This document shows, in pieces, positions 1-14,000 of a stretch of DNA of 64,000 bases. The DNA comes from Sarcocystis neurona. Its lineage: Eukaryota; Apicomplexa; Conoidasida; Eucoccidiorida; Sarcocystidae. The translations under genes and the position numbers were made by a program. Each line of letters begins with the position of its first letter. Positions within the stretch are counted from its first letter, which is position 1. The stretch covers positions 969,211 through 1,033,210 of the forward strand of contig KL647303.1 in NCBI GenBank assembly GCA_000727475.1. Direction: 5' to 3'. The notes below the pieces were generated by a model. The model was not told where the DNA came from, did no database searches, and was given only the letters and a program-made list of their open reading frames with translations.

Positions 1-1900
1 TGTACTGCACCGTCTGTATATCTACATGCACCTGTGTCCCTGTACATGTGTACATATATATATATATACTGTAATTATGTGTCCCGTGTGTACTGGTACA
101 TGTATCTATGGCTCTGTATACATATACATATATATATATATATCTATCTTTTTCTCATATGTGTACGTGCCCTATACATATTGTTACATACATACTTACG
201 CCTCTCTGTATGTATATGTGCAGATGTACGTATCTCCTCGAATACGCAGCTTTACGCGTGATTGTCTTCGCATGCCGTACAGCCAAAAGAGCCCGACGCA
301 CTGACGCATCTATATGTATGAATGTCTACCACACACACATATATGAATATTTATATATATGTGTATGTGTGTGTGCGTCTCACATATGAGTATATATGTG
401 TATATGCCTATATATACGTGTGTGCATGTGAAGAGGCCTGCGTTTGCGTAAAGGTACAACTGGGCGCATGCGTGCGTATGGGACGGAACACGCGCACATA
501 CGTGAGTACACCTGGACGTAGATACATGTCTGTGGCGTAGACTGTAGATCTACCTACACAAATCTCCCAGGAATGTTGCATGTTGACTCGACGTATACGG
601 CTGTGCCCCATCCATATTGCCTTCATATATATGTATACATACGTATTTATATACTTGTATTAACGCACGCGTTGAGTCATGTGTAGCAGTGTCAAGCACT
701 CGGGTGCGTATACTGGTGAAGGAGGCACGTTGGGAACGATCGTGGTGCCTCTTGTTTGAGTATTCCGGCGATTTTTTGTGCTGGTGCAGAGGTTGCTCCG
801 TCCTTTGCTCTTGCTGCTGTTCTTTGCACTCGCTGCTTGGGAGAGGATTCTTTCGTTTGCCCTCCGCGCCTGCGACCTGCGTGTGAATGTCTTGCAGCGG
901 GTGCACTTGGTAAAACACTACAAAAACATGGAGCGCTTCATAGGCACTGAGTAAGCGGCAGAAGCAGCGGCAGGAGCAGCAGCAGCAGGAGCAGCAGCAG
1001 CAGCAGGGGCAGCAACAGGAGGAGGAGCAGCAGCAGGAGCAGCAGCAGGAGCAGCAGCAGCAGTGAGAGAGAGTGGCTTCGGTGCGCGTTTGCTGTATAC
1101 GCAGAGCCGTGCGGAGAAGACGCAGCAAGTCGTCTGTTTTTCCACACCTGCTCACCCATCCCTTTGTGTGGGGGCAACTGCTGTCTATACATGTCTGTGT
1201 GGAGGACGTGGAGAGTTTTCTGTAAGTTACCTTGGTAGACTTCTTTTCAGTAAACGTACAGAGGTTCGGCGACAGTTCGTATTTGTCTAAGATGTACGAA
1301 GAGCGGTATACATGTTTGTACATATGTAGACGTGTATGTATACAGACACATATACAGGCGTGTGCATGTGTATGTATATTTATATGTATACCTATGCGGC
1401 TGTATAGAAGTCTACCTATTTATACATAGGTGTTAATGTACGTCTGTGCATGTGTCTGTATGGATCCATATAGAAAATTGTCTATTTCTAGGTCTACATA
1501 CATATACGCCTACGGTGCCCGTGTATCTCTTTTATGCGTATTTACGTACGCCTGTGTGTGTGTCTACATGTATGTGACCGTCTTCACATGTGTCGTTGAT
1601 AGCGTATACGCGTATACCCATTTCTGACTGCCGTATAAATCTTACCACCACGCGGATGATTGCTGACGTCCCCTGAAGCTCACGCGTGAACCTCCGGATG
1701 CGGGCCAAGTCTACGCGCAGACATGTGTGTTGCATTACCGAAGTGGGAAGTCTGCAGCCCACGTGCTGCCTGTGTTGGCCCGCGTGCTCTCCACAGATAG
1801 AAAAGTTGTCATTTTTTTCTGCGGGGAGTTGAACAGCGGCGTGCGGGGCGCCGACCTGGGCTGCGCGCGCATGCGTAAAACGTATTGTCTCTTGCTGGCC
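1..1900. repeat. Microsatellite-rich flank with CAG tract
   Basis: This stretch is dominated by short TA, CATATA and TGTGTACGTATAC-type repeats (about 50-180, 320-430, 1,300-1,620). An interrupted CAG/CAGCAGCAGG tract lies at about 950-1,065. The frames in it are Tyr/Ile/Cys/Val-rich on one strand and Leu- or Ala-rich on the other, as expected from translating repeats. I see no conserved protein signature. The last 200 bases could hold an upstream exon of the left-edge gene, but I cannot place one. Confidence 0.7.
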
Positions 1901-1926
1901 TTGTGGGGTGGCGCACCGTCTTGCAG

Positions 1927-3510
1927 AGCGCAGCCGACTCTGTTCTGGCTCCCGGCCAAATGGGACGACGCAACCCGGCGCCTGCAGGAGCAAACGCGGC
2001 TGTGGATCCAGGTAACCTCTGCAGCTGCGTCTCTGTGTGGGGACGTGACCTCACCAGTCGCTCACACAGTGTCACCGCCTATGCATGCAAGTCGCCTTTC
2101 CTGCAGAAGTGTTTTTCTCTCCGTAGGTAGATGTGTGTTTTCAAGTCTGCTGCTTACTCATATGCGACGACGAATGTAGGTGGCTGGGTATACGGTGGAA
2201 GAAGGGGTGTGTGTGCGGGAGTGTACACATATCTTAATAAGTATGTAGCTGTGAGTCGCACGGACTCCTCCTGTATGATCGTGTATACGACGAGTATGTA
2301 CGAGTGTTAAAGCGACGCCCACCGGTACACACATAGATATGTGGGTGTGGGTATATATGTATGTCTCCGTCAGATTCTCTCAACATGCGTGTGGACCACA
2401 CCTACGTGTCTCCGGCTACTTGTGTCAGCACAGGATTTGTGCGTGGGATGTGCGCGGACAGAGGACGCCTGAAGACGTTCGTTGTGTGTCTCCTTGACTT
2501 TACGCGAGGGCAATCCCTACAAGTGAAACAGAGGGACCTCCTGTCGTAGCGGAAAGGCTTGAGGTGTGCGTTTCTACTACTGAGCGCAACTCTATACCGT
2601 TGTCCGTATGTACGTATATATCTGCTCACCTTTGAAAAGTGTCGCGCACGGAGGTCTTTCTCCCTGCATGTCAATAGACGTGCACCTGTATATATACACA
2701 TATATGTGTACGCACGTCTGTGTGCGTGCGTGTCTACACGCGTACCTCTCTGTGTCCTCCCGTACACTGTGGGCGCATGCACGTGCGCCCAGAGAATGCC
2801 TGTCCACGGGAAGCCAATCTATTTATTCAACGCGCACGTGCACGTACATACATTCACGAATCACTGGGTGATGAGTAGTAGTCCACCAGACGTAGGTGCA
2901 CTGGGAGCTGAGTCTGCTGCTGCTCGTGGTGAAAAGAAGAAACACTTCCTCCTCGATCCGGGTGACCTCCACCGCACAGACGTCTGGGTATGTGGAATTT
3001 GGTCCGCACAAGCGTCCACACACTGGTGGATAGCAATTGTGTGTGCCAGCATCTTCAAAGTAAACGCGTGTTGTTGTGCGGTAGCCCCACATGCATTGGG
3101 GACGGACAGCCACTTCATCACATATATATGTGATATGTGTGTATGTGCGTTTGCGTAGAGAAATATGTGCGTGTGTCTGGTATCGTGTGTTCACACGCAA
3201 GAGGTGTAGACAACGTGTGAGGCAGCTGTATGTCCGTCTGTGCACGTCTACGCGCGCCCCTTTCAAAGAGAGACAAAAGCAGACCAGAACACTCTGGGGA
3301 GGTGGAGGGTCGAGGGTGTGGACAGTGCTGCGTGCCTCTTTCGTTCGTACGGTGCTGCACGCGTCTTTCTTTTTCTCTGCATGGATGTGATGTTGCCATT
3401 TTCAGTTGGCCGTGTCCATTGAAGTGACCCGGTACAGGCTACGAGTTGCACACTTCCTCTGGCGCTGTGTCTCTGTGATCACCCGGTTCATTCCTCGTAT
3501 AAAGGAGTAG
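1927..3510 (+). CDS. C-terminal exons of an unrecognised gene (partial)
   Basis: Three stretches look like consecutive or near-consecutive exons of a plus-strand gene. The first (1,927-2,011) follows TCTTGCAG, encodes a Trp-rich segment with WLPAKWDDATRRLQEQ, and ends CAG|GTAACC. The second ends ...LLDPGDLHRTDVW|GTATGTG at 2,987; its start is uncertain, about 2,870 or further upstream. The last (3,406-3,510) follows CCATTTTCAG and encodes 34 residues from LAVSIEVTRYRLRVAHFLW to FIPRIKE, then TAG. The junction between the last two keeps phase 0, and all three read as amphipathic, non-repetitive protein. I do not recognise the family. There may be further exons between 2,011 and 2,870, and the 5' end is not placed. 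The strand and the last exon are the firmest parts. Confidence 0.42.
3406..3510 (+). CDS. Putative last exon of the left-edge gene
   Basis: The acceptor CCATTTTCAG is followed by 34 codons and TAG. The encoded tail is basic and amphipathic with a short hydrophobic stretch (FLWRCVSVITRF). Phase 0 matches the donor at 2,988. Confidence 0.45.
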   Translation: MAVSIEVTRYRLRVAHFLWRCVSVITRFIPRIKE

Positions 3511-5731
3511 CTGAGCGCGACCAGTGTCTGTATATATTTGAAGGAGACTGGGACGTGTGCTGCTGGTGAAACAGACGAAAATTGACCATATACAAAGCAC
3601 GGACTACACGTACCGTCCTCAGCAGGCGTGCAACGGGACAGCAGCCGCAGCAACAGACGAAGAGGGCGGGTGCTCCTCTGCTGCAGCGGAAGGAGGAGAG
3701 GGAGGGACAGCTGCGGCAGGGAACGCGAAGGCAGCAGACGTGGCGAGTGAAGCGGCCGACGGCAAAGGACGTGACGCGCGTGCAGGAGGAGAAAATTGTG
3801 CAACCATCTGTTCGCATACGGGCCCTCTTGCTGCTGTTGCGATGGCAGACGCAGTGACCCCTGCTTCTTCAGTGAGCCTGTCTACTGACTCGTCTACCAG
3901 CGCAGCTGCGGCTGTAGAGGGAGGTGCAGCAGACACGCATGGGGTTCGTAGCAGTGGCGTGGCTCGCAGCAGGGCTGCGTCAAAGGACGCGGCAGCAGCA
4001 ACAGCGGACGCTGCGCACGCAGGGCGCGCAGAGTCAGCGGCATCAGAAACCGGAGGACTACGAGCAGCAGGTGACAGTGCGGTCCCGGAGGACGAAGAAG
4101 AAAAGGCAGCCACACGAAAAGGTTCACATGGGCCGGGAACACACGCAGCAGGCGGCACCGACGAAACAGCGGAGAGAAACCACGCAGAGACTGCTGTTAA
4201 AAATTTGAGTCCCTGAAAAAAGGAGACACGCAGGAGGAGGAGGAGAACGGCGAGGACGGATTTACTACCGAAACTGGAAGTCCTTAAAAAAAAAGGCGCT
4301 CAGGAGAAAAGGAAGGAGAGCGACAGTCGATTTAGACTGCAAGCACGCTAAACAAAAAGTGACGTGCCAGAAGAAGCAGCCTCAGGCAGAGCAGCAGCAG
4401 CAGCACTACGTACATTATGGAACGACTGATGGCTAAAAACCCAGCATTAGCAACACCGGTGCTTCTGAAGGGAGGAGGTTCTGGTGTTGGTAGTTCCCTT
4501 GAAAAAGAGAGAAAAGAATCTGCTGCGTGATTGACAGAAGGAGGCGAAACGTACAGACGTCTGCATGGTGTTGACGCACTTGTGTGAGTCTTGCAGCGTT
4601 CCTGTGTGTTTACACATATCAGCGTATACGGTGAGCTCTGTGCGTCGATCTGTGTGCACGCCACATCTCTAGATGATGCCCTGCCGTCTGTGTCTCCCCG
4701 GTTACGTACATTTCTCTTGTGCATACCCCCGGGCAACTCGACGTCATCACAGGTTAGCTCACAGCTTCGCGGAGAGGCGAAGGGGCAGAGCTTCTGGCGC
4801 TTTTGTGGTGCACAGAAGATGCGCTGCGGCAAAAGTACTCTCTGCGGTACCGGGCAGTGCTCTCTCCGGTGGTGTAAGTAAGCGCCTGGCTTCATGCACC
4901 CACAACGAGAAAGCAAACACACGCGGGTGTGCGAAAGCACCAACAAACTGCGTCCCTGCGTATCCGCATGTGTGTCCGATTGCGGACGTGGAAGGCTGCT
5001 GGTGTCTCACGTCACACGTAGAAGTAAAAGTGGGTGCAGTCGCCAGGCTAGAAAGGGTTTGTCGCGCCGTGAGACTAAAACTCCATGTCAACATAATTTT
5101 TCCTTCACTCCCAAATATCGCAAGTGAACGCCTTTGGACGATCTGTGCCTTTTTGTGAAACAACGTTCTGTCAGATAAAGGCTGTCTGGTAGACAAGCAG
5201 CTCTACGCGTTGGGGAAGACACGTATGTTGATCTTTGCGCGTGAGCGTATTCCATTTAAATTTGTACATGTACGTGCCCTGTCGAAGCCACTTATGCTCC
5301 AGGCCGCGATAAGCATCTTCTTGCTGTTTAACGCATATGGAGATGACTGTATTTATACTGGGAACAGCTTGGAGATACGCAGGCATGTGGTCGGTTTTGA
5401 AGACTTGTTGGGAAGCTAATGAGAAAGCGTGGATATTTACAGTCCTTCTCCCCAGCGGCTACTCCTGTTGGAGAACGTGAAAACAACGCACGCACGCATA
5501 CGTGTAAATGCTTCTGTATACGCATGTGTACACATACCCGCGCATATGTCTTCCGCAAAATATCTCTATCGTCGGCACGACACTATCCAGCTGACACGCT
5601 GCAGAAACGAACTGCGGCTTCTGAAGTCCACGGGCGCCCTATTTCATTTGTTTATAAGAGGTCTAAGTCTCTACAGCGGTACGTGTATCGGTGTCTCTCT
5701 GTCTCTGCCTCTCTCTCTCTCTGTCCCTGTC

Positions 5732-5764
<33 letters not shown>

Positions 5765-8700
5765 ATATATATATGGGCACGAGTGTCGTTGAGTAGTACG
5801 CACAACGCATCGTTCGCAGCTGTTCGTCTGTCCACCACTGCCCGTAAGGATACGAAGAAACTGAAGCGTTGCGAACACCGATCTTTTCCTTTGAGTCTCT
5901 GTTGAGGAGGCGTTTCGCCCCTGCATCTGGACGAGAAGGAATAATTGTAACTGAGCTAACGATCCTGTCCCACTTTTTCTACTCAATGCTAGTGTGTCAT
6001 TTTTCTCAGTACCCTCCGGGAACTTCAGCAAACTTAACAGTTCGCAAAATTTCCGGGTTGTACGGAGGTTCAGCGCACAGCTTCCTGTAGACACACTCGT
6101 GCACAAAGATTACCGCTGCGCGTACGACAAATTGTTCTCTTCGTGTCTGCAGTGTGTCTTGCCACTGGCAAGCTACACAAATTTAGCATACCTCTTTGTA
6201 CCCGTGGGCACGCGTACCTGCGTATCGGGTGCCACCCGCGGAAAAAGAGAATTTTCTGTACTGAACCCACTTTGTCTGCTTAGGCTGCATGTACATTGCC
6301 GCACGTCATGTCCCAGTTACTTGACTTCTGCTAGATACCTTTTTTGTGTACACACAGATATTTATGTACTGCAATCTATATATGCAAGCTAAAGCACATA
6401 CGCACCTTACCTCCACACTGGGAGCAACAGCGATGTTTGATTGTGCAACGCTGTCCTGCGCCGTTCTGACTTCACGGGGAATTCCTTAGACCCGCTCATG
6501 TCTATGGAGGCGTTTCGACAAATGGTCTCTTTTGAAGTCGATCCAAAACTCTCTGAAACCTACTCAGCCATTCCACACTAAATGGACGCTTCAGATGTTG
6601 CTGCGCGTTTCTACAATTTAAACGTAATATACGTTGCTGGCGTCACTGCTCACACGTAATTTTTTCGAGTGACTCAAAAGCCTCTTTGCCAGCTGTCGAC
6701 GAAGTCCGACTTCAAAGGCTTGATTTGCAGGTGAAGCATTGCGAGCTGTTGAGAGTTGGGGGCTACTCAGCGGTGACGTGAGTGGTTTTCCGCAGTTTCA
6801 CTTCATTTCAGTATGGAATGCAACTGCCTGCGCAATACATAAACGTTCTTCTGTAGCAGAAACCCGCAAGCAAAAGATTTTCAGCGACATGCAAAGCCTG
6901 TGCATGCCCTCATTGGACGTACCTGTTAACCTCCAAATAGAGTACAGCTATTGGGCTTCTAGTGACGAGACCACTGTGCTTCTCCGTCCTGGAGTGTGTC
7001 TCGGTAGATTACAGCAGTGGTCTGCTCGCCCCTCTTATCGTCCCATTTCCTCAGTACTCCACCGGCACTATGTTCAAAGCAGCACTCGAGCTGCTTGCAG
7101 GCGCCGCGGTAAAAGGGTAAGCTTGAGCAGGTACTTTTCTTTTTTACAGGAGCGTTAACAACAGTGCGGTTATTGTGAGCCGGTGACATACACCGTATTA
7201 CATCAATGTGCCTGTACTTAGCCGACTGGCTTTGACACCCGCTAGCATCCGAGGGATGTCGTCGCTGCTGCTGTTGTGCAACAGAGAGTCTCCTTCTTTT
7301 TGTGCTCCTCAACTGTGCTCCTTTTGTAGAATTCCATCAAGTGGTCGTCATATTTTTCGACTTCACCTGCATTTTTAATGTGGTACACAGTTGCTGTATC
7401 GCTCTTAGCACATCATCGTTCTACTGATGACATACCCAGAACCACATCGGCCTGCCCAGCTACAGAACGTTTCCAGAGGTATACTCACTGCTCTTCTTGT
7501 AGTTTCTGAAGAAAACTGCTTCAACACTTTGTCCCCCAGGAGACGGGCGCCCAGTGCAAAAGGGAAACTGGTTTTCTTTCCCCTGCACATCAGCCTGCCC
7601 CGGGACAAAACGATTTTAGAAAGACAGCAATTGCTCTTCGCGTACTTTCTGCGAAGTGTTCTCCTCACATTTCGCCGCCCGATCATACACGCGACTCTAA
7701 ATAAAGAGAGACTGACTTGTTCTCACCAATGCTTCCGGCTATTTGACGCTATCGACAGGTGCCACCATGTTTGTAACACTCATTGATGGAGTTCTCCAAT
7801 TGTCTTTCTGTAGTGACTTGACGAACACGTCGTCTGGCCTCGGATGCGATACTCGTGCCAGTTAGCGAGGTTCTCCCGTTTCATGCTCGAAAGGCGCTTT
7901 CTATGCTGCGTTCCTTGTCAGTCTGCTTGCATGTGTAGTGTATCCTCAAATGTCGAGCCTTCAACACTACACATAAAACCCCGTCTTTCAACGCTAATTA
8001 GCCTTGGGATTTGGATGGCCTCCAGGCAAAGCAAATTCTGCTGCGTAAACCTCTTCAGCAGAAAGGTATTATTACTTTAAACACACTTCCCATATGTACA
8101 TGTCTACCACTGTGTGACGCCCAATTCTGCTATAGGCAGAACCTCTCACTCACTCTGTAAGCGATGACAGGACTCTCGCTGTCTGGGAGATAAACAGTTG
8201 TTAACTGCACCCTTCTACGCGCGGCTATTGGGAAGGACGTTCTGTTGTTTCGGTTCTAGGGCTGGCTGTTCCTGCGGTGAGTGTCTACTTGAATGTCTTT
8301 AAAATTTTGCAGCCACGAGCAGGTGAACTGGTTCTGCTCAGGTTGTGTGCCAGCAGCTGCCACCAGTGAGAAGAGGTACCGTGTATACCAGCATGTGTCT
8401 TATCGACATCGGTGAGCGACAAACAGCTGTCAACTTAGCGGACTGTAATGTACATACACGCATATGCGTGTGTGATCATTTTCGTGCAAGGATTTCCGCT
8501 GCTGTAGCTAGTGCCGCATTTCCTTCATTTTTCGTCTCTCATCAGTTGTTGTGCAGGCTCTCGGTTGGTCTGCAGAAAGTGGAATTTCCGTGTGTCACGG
8601 TGATGATGTTAACCTACAAGCAACACAGTCGCTGCACTAACAAGCTCTCAGTTGAAGGTCTCTCCAGTAGACGCGGGACTATTGGGGCTTACTGCTCTGG

Positions 8701-10849
8701 CGTCACGCGCGATAGCGGTGACGGCAGCAGAAGGCCGTCGAGAAAGTTTGCTGTGGTGGGGGGACAAGAGCAGCGTTTTAGATCGAAGAGATCGAAATCA
8801 AAGAAGAGTCTGAATCGACCTATTTCGAGCTGAAGGGATGTGGACCGGGTTCTCTTATACAGGAACATGGAAACTTTTGTGTCACACTTTGAATCTGACA
8901 CGTACAAATGGGTAACATGCACAAAACGGCTTCAGCACCGAACATTTCCCTGCATGTCTTAGTGAACTGGTAGAACTAGATTCGGTGACATTGTTTGGAA
9001 CGTCGAGTGGGCACGGAATACCAATGTCTTGAGTATAGTCAGACAGTGGTAATTCCGCTTGCATGCGCCGACGCAATTGCGCCTGTCGCAGCGGGACGTT
9101 TCAACGAAAACTTCGAGGGTACTGCTCCTGCTGCTCCAAGACACACAACGCGAAGCTGGTGTCGGTAGCTGTCATCAGGGCCCCTACCGTCGTCGCGAGG
9201 TCGTGAGACATTTAATGCCATCTCACACCATAGAGCTGGAGCAGTTCGTTGCGAACGCCGTCGTCCACAGTGGTACGTTCCCCGGCGTGCAATATGTCCT
9301 TTTGTCCCCCAGCACACAAATATCACAAAATTTTCTCTGTCTCCGGGAACGGACGCCGTACCACTGCGTTCCACGCCTGCTTCTCTCTCCAGCATCTCAT
9401 TCCATCCTGTGGTTGTGTCCAGGATGCGCTCCTGTAGTGCTGTTTTCGTGAAAAGCACGGCTCTCCAATTCAACAATATGCGCCCAGGAACAATTATATA
9501 GACACAACCCCCAGACAACATTCATCATAAGCATGATTAACAAGGTCAAGCATCTTCCTTCTCCATATAGAAGGGTAGCGTCTAAACACTCTTCGCCTCT
9601 ATTATGGGGACTTGCAAAGCCGGCTCCCCCAATTCTATAAAACTCGATACTCCAAAAAAACAAGTATTCGTCTCTTTTCCGACAATCATAGGTCAATCAT
9701 ACCTTTTCTGTCAGCCTGATTCAGTCAAACACCTGCCAACACAAAGCCAGATGTGTTCCCTCGCTCTGCAAGGTCCTTTCTGCATTCATCGGTACTCCCC
9801 GAAAGGCATATATGAAAAATTGCACAAGGCTTTATAGATATACTGCAGCGTGCACATGGGCATTTGTGCAAATGCACACAGAAGTCGTCCTTTACGTGTC
9901 AATGGAAGTCCTGAGGGAGAGGCGCACGAGTAATCTCGCTGAAGATACTGTGTACGCCTTGTCAGAACTGGTTATCCATCTTTGCAAAGAATTTTCAGAA
10001 GCAATATTTGTACGCAGTCCACGTGTTTCCGTGCGTGTCCAAGAGTTTTCTCTTAACTTTTAAGCTGCACACAGGCGTGGATTTTTCTTCCAAAGCCTCA
10101 ACGCTCAAACTTTTCGATGCGGTTTTTTTGTCGCCCCTCTCCAGCGCCACCGAAAAATTATGAACACACTCCCGTCTTGTTGGCGTTTTGATTTGTTTCT
10201 TCTCTAGTAGAGCAACTTCTTAGAACGCAGACACTCTCGTAGTGGTGTGTTTTCAAGCTCCTTGAAAATATCTGCCTGCCCCTCGACGCCCATCTTTGAT
10301 CTCAGTCTGATGAGCGTCTGATTGCTGGACTACTCAGACATCTGCATTAGCAAGTCTGCCGTTACAACTCATGTGTCACGCACGCACGCCCACGTGTGTG
10401 CGTCTACTAGGCATGCGCCAGAACTACAGCCGCCGCCGTGGCGGTGCAATTATCGGAAGGATCCCGTGTGTGGAAATACGTAGACATCCGCAGATGAATA
10501 AGAGGGCAAACAGAAGTCGAAGTGGTCAAAGACACAACCACAGCGACAATCTGTTTTTCTTCGGAGCCGGAGAATCTCTTATAGCTGTCTCGTCAGTGGT
10601 CGCCTTCTATCAACTGCGTCAGAAAAAGTGCAGAATTTCCGTCATTTACGCAGTTCTGCATGTCGCCGTCCCTGCGCATACGTAGTGGAGTTTACGCGTT
10701 TCCCAGATGCTCTGCTTTCGTCATTTGTCATTGTCCGCATCTTCATTGGTGTCAACGCTTTCTTCGACAGGCCAAAAGTACGTACGCATCAGTCGATTGT
10801 GCGTTACTGTACGGCAGAACGCTGCTGCTCTCGCCGAAGCTGCTATTCT
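3511..10849. other. Region without a recognised gene
   Basis: I find no conserved domain on either strand. At 3,557-4,216 a CpG-rich, Ala/Ser/Glu-rich frame is open on the plus strand, with another Ala-rich frame antisense to it; this looks compositional. At 4,673-5,158 there is an ATG-initiated 161-codon frame with no recognisable motif and competing antisense frames. From 5.2 to 10.8 kb the DNA has few trinucleotide tracts and only scattered frames of 60-160 codons (for example 6,739-7,158, 8,345-8,833 and 9,039-9,521 antisense), several without an ATG. Small exons of an unknown gene could be hidden here. Confidence 0.5.
5694..5775. repeat. Pyrimidine-rich TC/TG/TA microsatellite
   Basis: About 80 bases of interrupted CTCTCTGT and CTGT units run into (TA)n. 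On the plus strand the frames are Ser/Leu- or Val/Cys-rich; on the minus strand they are Arg/Glu/Asp/Gln-rich. None is credible as coding. Confidence 0.85.
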
Positions 10850-11098
10850 TTACTCTGCAAGGAATTTTTCAAGTTCCTGCCTAATGATAGCGCAGGTGCC
10901 GGGATCTTGCACGGCACCTCCCAGTGCGTTGTGCAGATCCATAGAAACATCTTCTGTGAAGTAATTATGAGGCTTTACCATAAAGCCAAGAGTGTTACCC
11001 AGGGAAAGCGTTTGTGGCATGTCTTCTATGACGGGGATGTGCCATACGGCAGAAGCCACCCAGGTGACCACGTCTTTTCTGCGTATATAGTCGTTGTC
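10850..11098 (-). CDS. Amine oxidase last exon
   Basis: Acceptor GCGTTGAAG, 82 codons from DNDYIRRKDVVTWV, ending in TAA at 10,850. It contains WHIPVIEDMP, matching the family's third copper histidine block (G.tHiPr.EDwP), and then the usual LKPxNFF-like ending as MVKPHNYF. About 35 extra residues follow that point. Confidence 0.88.
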   Translation of the reverse strand, partial: DNDYIRRKDVVTWVASAVWHIPVIEDMPQTLSLGNTLGFMVKPHNYFTEDVSMDLHNALGGAVQDPGTCAIIRQELEKFLAE

Positions 11099-14000
11099 CT
11101 TCAACGCCGAGAACAAATAAGCAAGAGACACAAAGAGGACGCACCAATTAAAAAGGAGAACTAAAGAAGCACTGCAGATAAAGTTGCAGGTTCTGCGCAG
11201 TACCCAGTAGGGAGAGTTGCCTACCAGGATAGTCAAGCCATATCTAGCACGACTTTTGAGAACAACCATAGAAATAACGCTCAACAGGAAGGTGACCACA
11301 GGAGACGCACAGAGCTACGCAACCAGAGAAAAACTAGCATAGAAATATAACTGGGACTAGACAGATACAGGTGATTACAGCTAGGAGTGTGCGCTGATGG
11401 GGTGAACGGCGGCGTAGAAACGTCCTCGTGGGTGGGAGAGCAGGCGACGCAGATCCAGGCAGAAAAGTACCGGTGCACATATGCATTTACACGCGTAATC
11501 GTATGCGTGGGGACACATCTTGATGAATGAACCACTGCTAAGCAGAAGTACGTGGAGAGTGTTGTGACACAACAGTTAACATCGAGCCACGAGGATGAAC
11601 GGGATGCGTATCACACAGAATACGAACAGCTACATCCTTCCAGCGTGGCTGAGGCACGCTGAAACATAGGGTACAAAGTCGTGGGAACTGAGACGAGGAC
11701 AACTCAACCGCGGTTCTACGTACCCACGAAGAGACAAATACGAAAGCAGTTCACGTAGGAATTGCCACGCCCGCACATAGTGTGCGTATGCAGGCGCTAT
11801 GGAGAGCCACAAGTGCACAGAAGGGACGACAAGCATGAAATAAATCCAGGCGCGCGCCAAAGTGTATACATCCATTTTTGTGGAGATGTAAGTCTAGTTC
11901 GCTATACACGTACAGTTTTCTGTCCAAGCGAATCCGAGTTTTACTGTGTCGTTGGGCAAGTATAAATAGACACACAAATCTAAAGTCATACCCATATTTG
12001 AGCGGAAATATCCATGTAGTTAATACTAGTGGAGCGTGTCAGGCGAAGCGTTCTTGATGCAATGTGCACGAGTGGCGTCACTCTAGCTACTTGGGAGAGC
12101 CCGTTGCAGGTCCGGGCCACACAGTCGCTAGCCTTACTCGTACATGTGCGGCGCAGTCCTTGTGCTGTTACACACCCACTCACATATCCACGTGACTACA
12201 TGCACACATTCGTATGCTTGCCTGCACGTGGGTACAATGGAGAAACAGTGAAGAGATGGAAAAACATCGAGCGGCCAGATTTTGTGGGTGCGTCGTGGAG
12301 GGGATAAGCGTAAAGAAAGCTAAGCGTGACACAGCAGTCGAACGCTTGTGGCGGCGACGCATCTCTCGTAAATCTGCGGATACACGCATGGAAGAGGAGC
12401 AGCTTGCTTTTCGTCTTCCAAAATATATTACTGTGGCCGTATTCACCATGAGGAAAATGTCTCTCTCTGCATATACATATATACGTATGTATACTCTTGA
12501 TATCCTCACACGTGGACGAACAGATACACATCCATTACATACGTTTATACGTATATCTACTTGTACGGGGGCACGTACACATACAGGTATACATACGCAT
12601 ACGTATATATATATATATATATGCATATATGTATACCCTCACATCCACCAAATTTCCCGGACGTGTACGAATTTTGCCTGTACCATTACTCACACGTACA
12701 TGCACGAATGCAGCTCTGTGCAGGTGCGTGTGGCCCATGCGGCTGATCCGAGTGGTGCAAGCATTGCTACGGTATAGCGACAGAGGCGTGTGGCATCTCC
12801 TCTACGTGTCAATTTCTCCACTTACACTAGCCTGTAGACACCCGGAAGAATGGTGAGACAACATCTTAATGTCTCATACCTGAATAAAACGATCAAGACT
12901 GACAGCAGGACGCAGTGCGTATTTATTGTCTCGCGGCAGAGAACCGTGATACTCTTCTTCTTTCCGTAGCGTCGTAAGAATGCGATATTTGGCCCACGCA
13001 GCGGGTCCCGTAAATAACTCGAAGTCGGGATTTGGGATCTGAACAGCAGCAGGCAGCAAAAGCACAGAATGCACCCCACAGTGTCACCACCAGCAGCAGC
13101 AGCAGATTGTTGGCACGACGAAAGCAGCAGCAACCTTATCAAGGCGAGTTCGCGGAATGTTGTAGACACACCCAGCACCCCTCAGACGGGGAAAGCAACA
13201 ACAGACGACGACGGACACATGCGCCACGTGTTCGGCGTATCACGTATTCTCACTGTCGCTGCGGCACGGCTGCTCTGTTTCCTTGTAGCTGAAGCCGACA
13301 CTTGGTGCTTTTTCTCTCTTTCCTCCATTTTCCTCTTTTCTACTCGTCTCTTTTCGTTACCCCTCCGTAACTCTGCGGTGCTTCGGTGTCCGTACACGCA
13401 AGAGCACGTGTTCTACTTCCACTTGTTACGCCATCCTCTACGTAAATTCATGCAGTGAATTGCCGTACGTCCACCGTCCCAAGCTGACCGACAATCTAGG
13501 CCGTGTTTGCCGTGTAACAGTACATCTCTTCCCCCTGTGTCGGACTTAGGCTCCGTTTCTCTACCACGGCTGTTCACTCTTTCACGCTTGAAAGAGAGCT
13601 GTCAACCTCGTGTCCGGGGGGTATGTGCTGCGGTGGAACACACACTCCCCTGGACGGAAAGAGAGATACGCATTTACATCGAATGCCGTCGACAGACAAA
13701 CCATCTCGTGTCTTCTTACAGCTCACTAACGTCCAGGTGAACATATATATGCGTAGAGAGGGAGAGAGATAAATACACGAGATCCATGCGCCCCTACCTT
13801 CAAATACACGTGTCTGCACAGAGGGGGGAAACCATTTGACAGAGAAGCAGAGAGAAGGATCAATCGCCATTTCCCGCGCACGTGCGACCTAGAATGATAC
13901 GTCCCACAAAACTACGCACACTCACACGCATAGACGTGCGGGTAGAGGAACAAGGAAGAGTCTATCCCACACAGGGTTGCCCATACCTCCTCCACTGCAC

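Noticed and set aside
1..430. Tyr/Ile-rich short frames that look like membrane proteins
   Set aside because: They come from TATA/CATATA/TGTGTA microsatellites. The same composition recurs wherever these repeats occur.
10628..11164. Plus-strand frame of 178 codons
   Set aside because: It is antisense to the amine oxidase last exon, which has strong family motifs on the minus strand.
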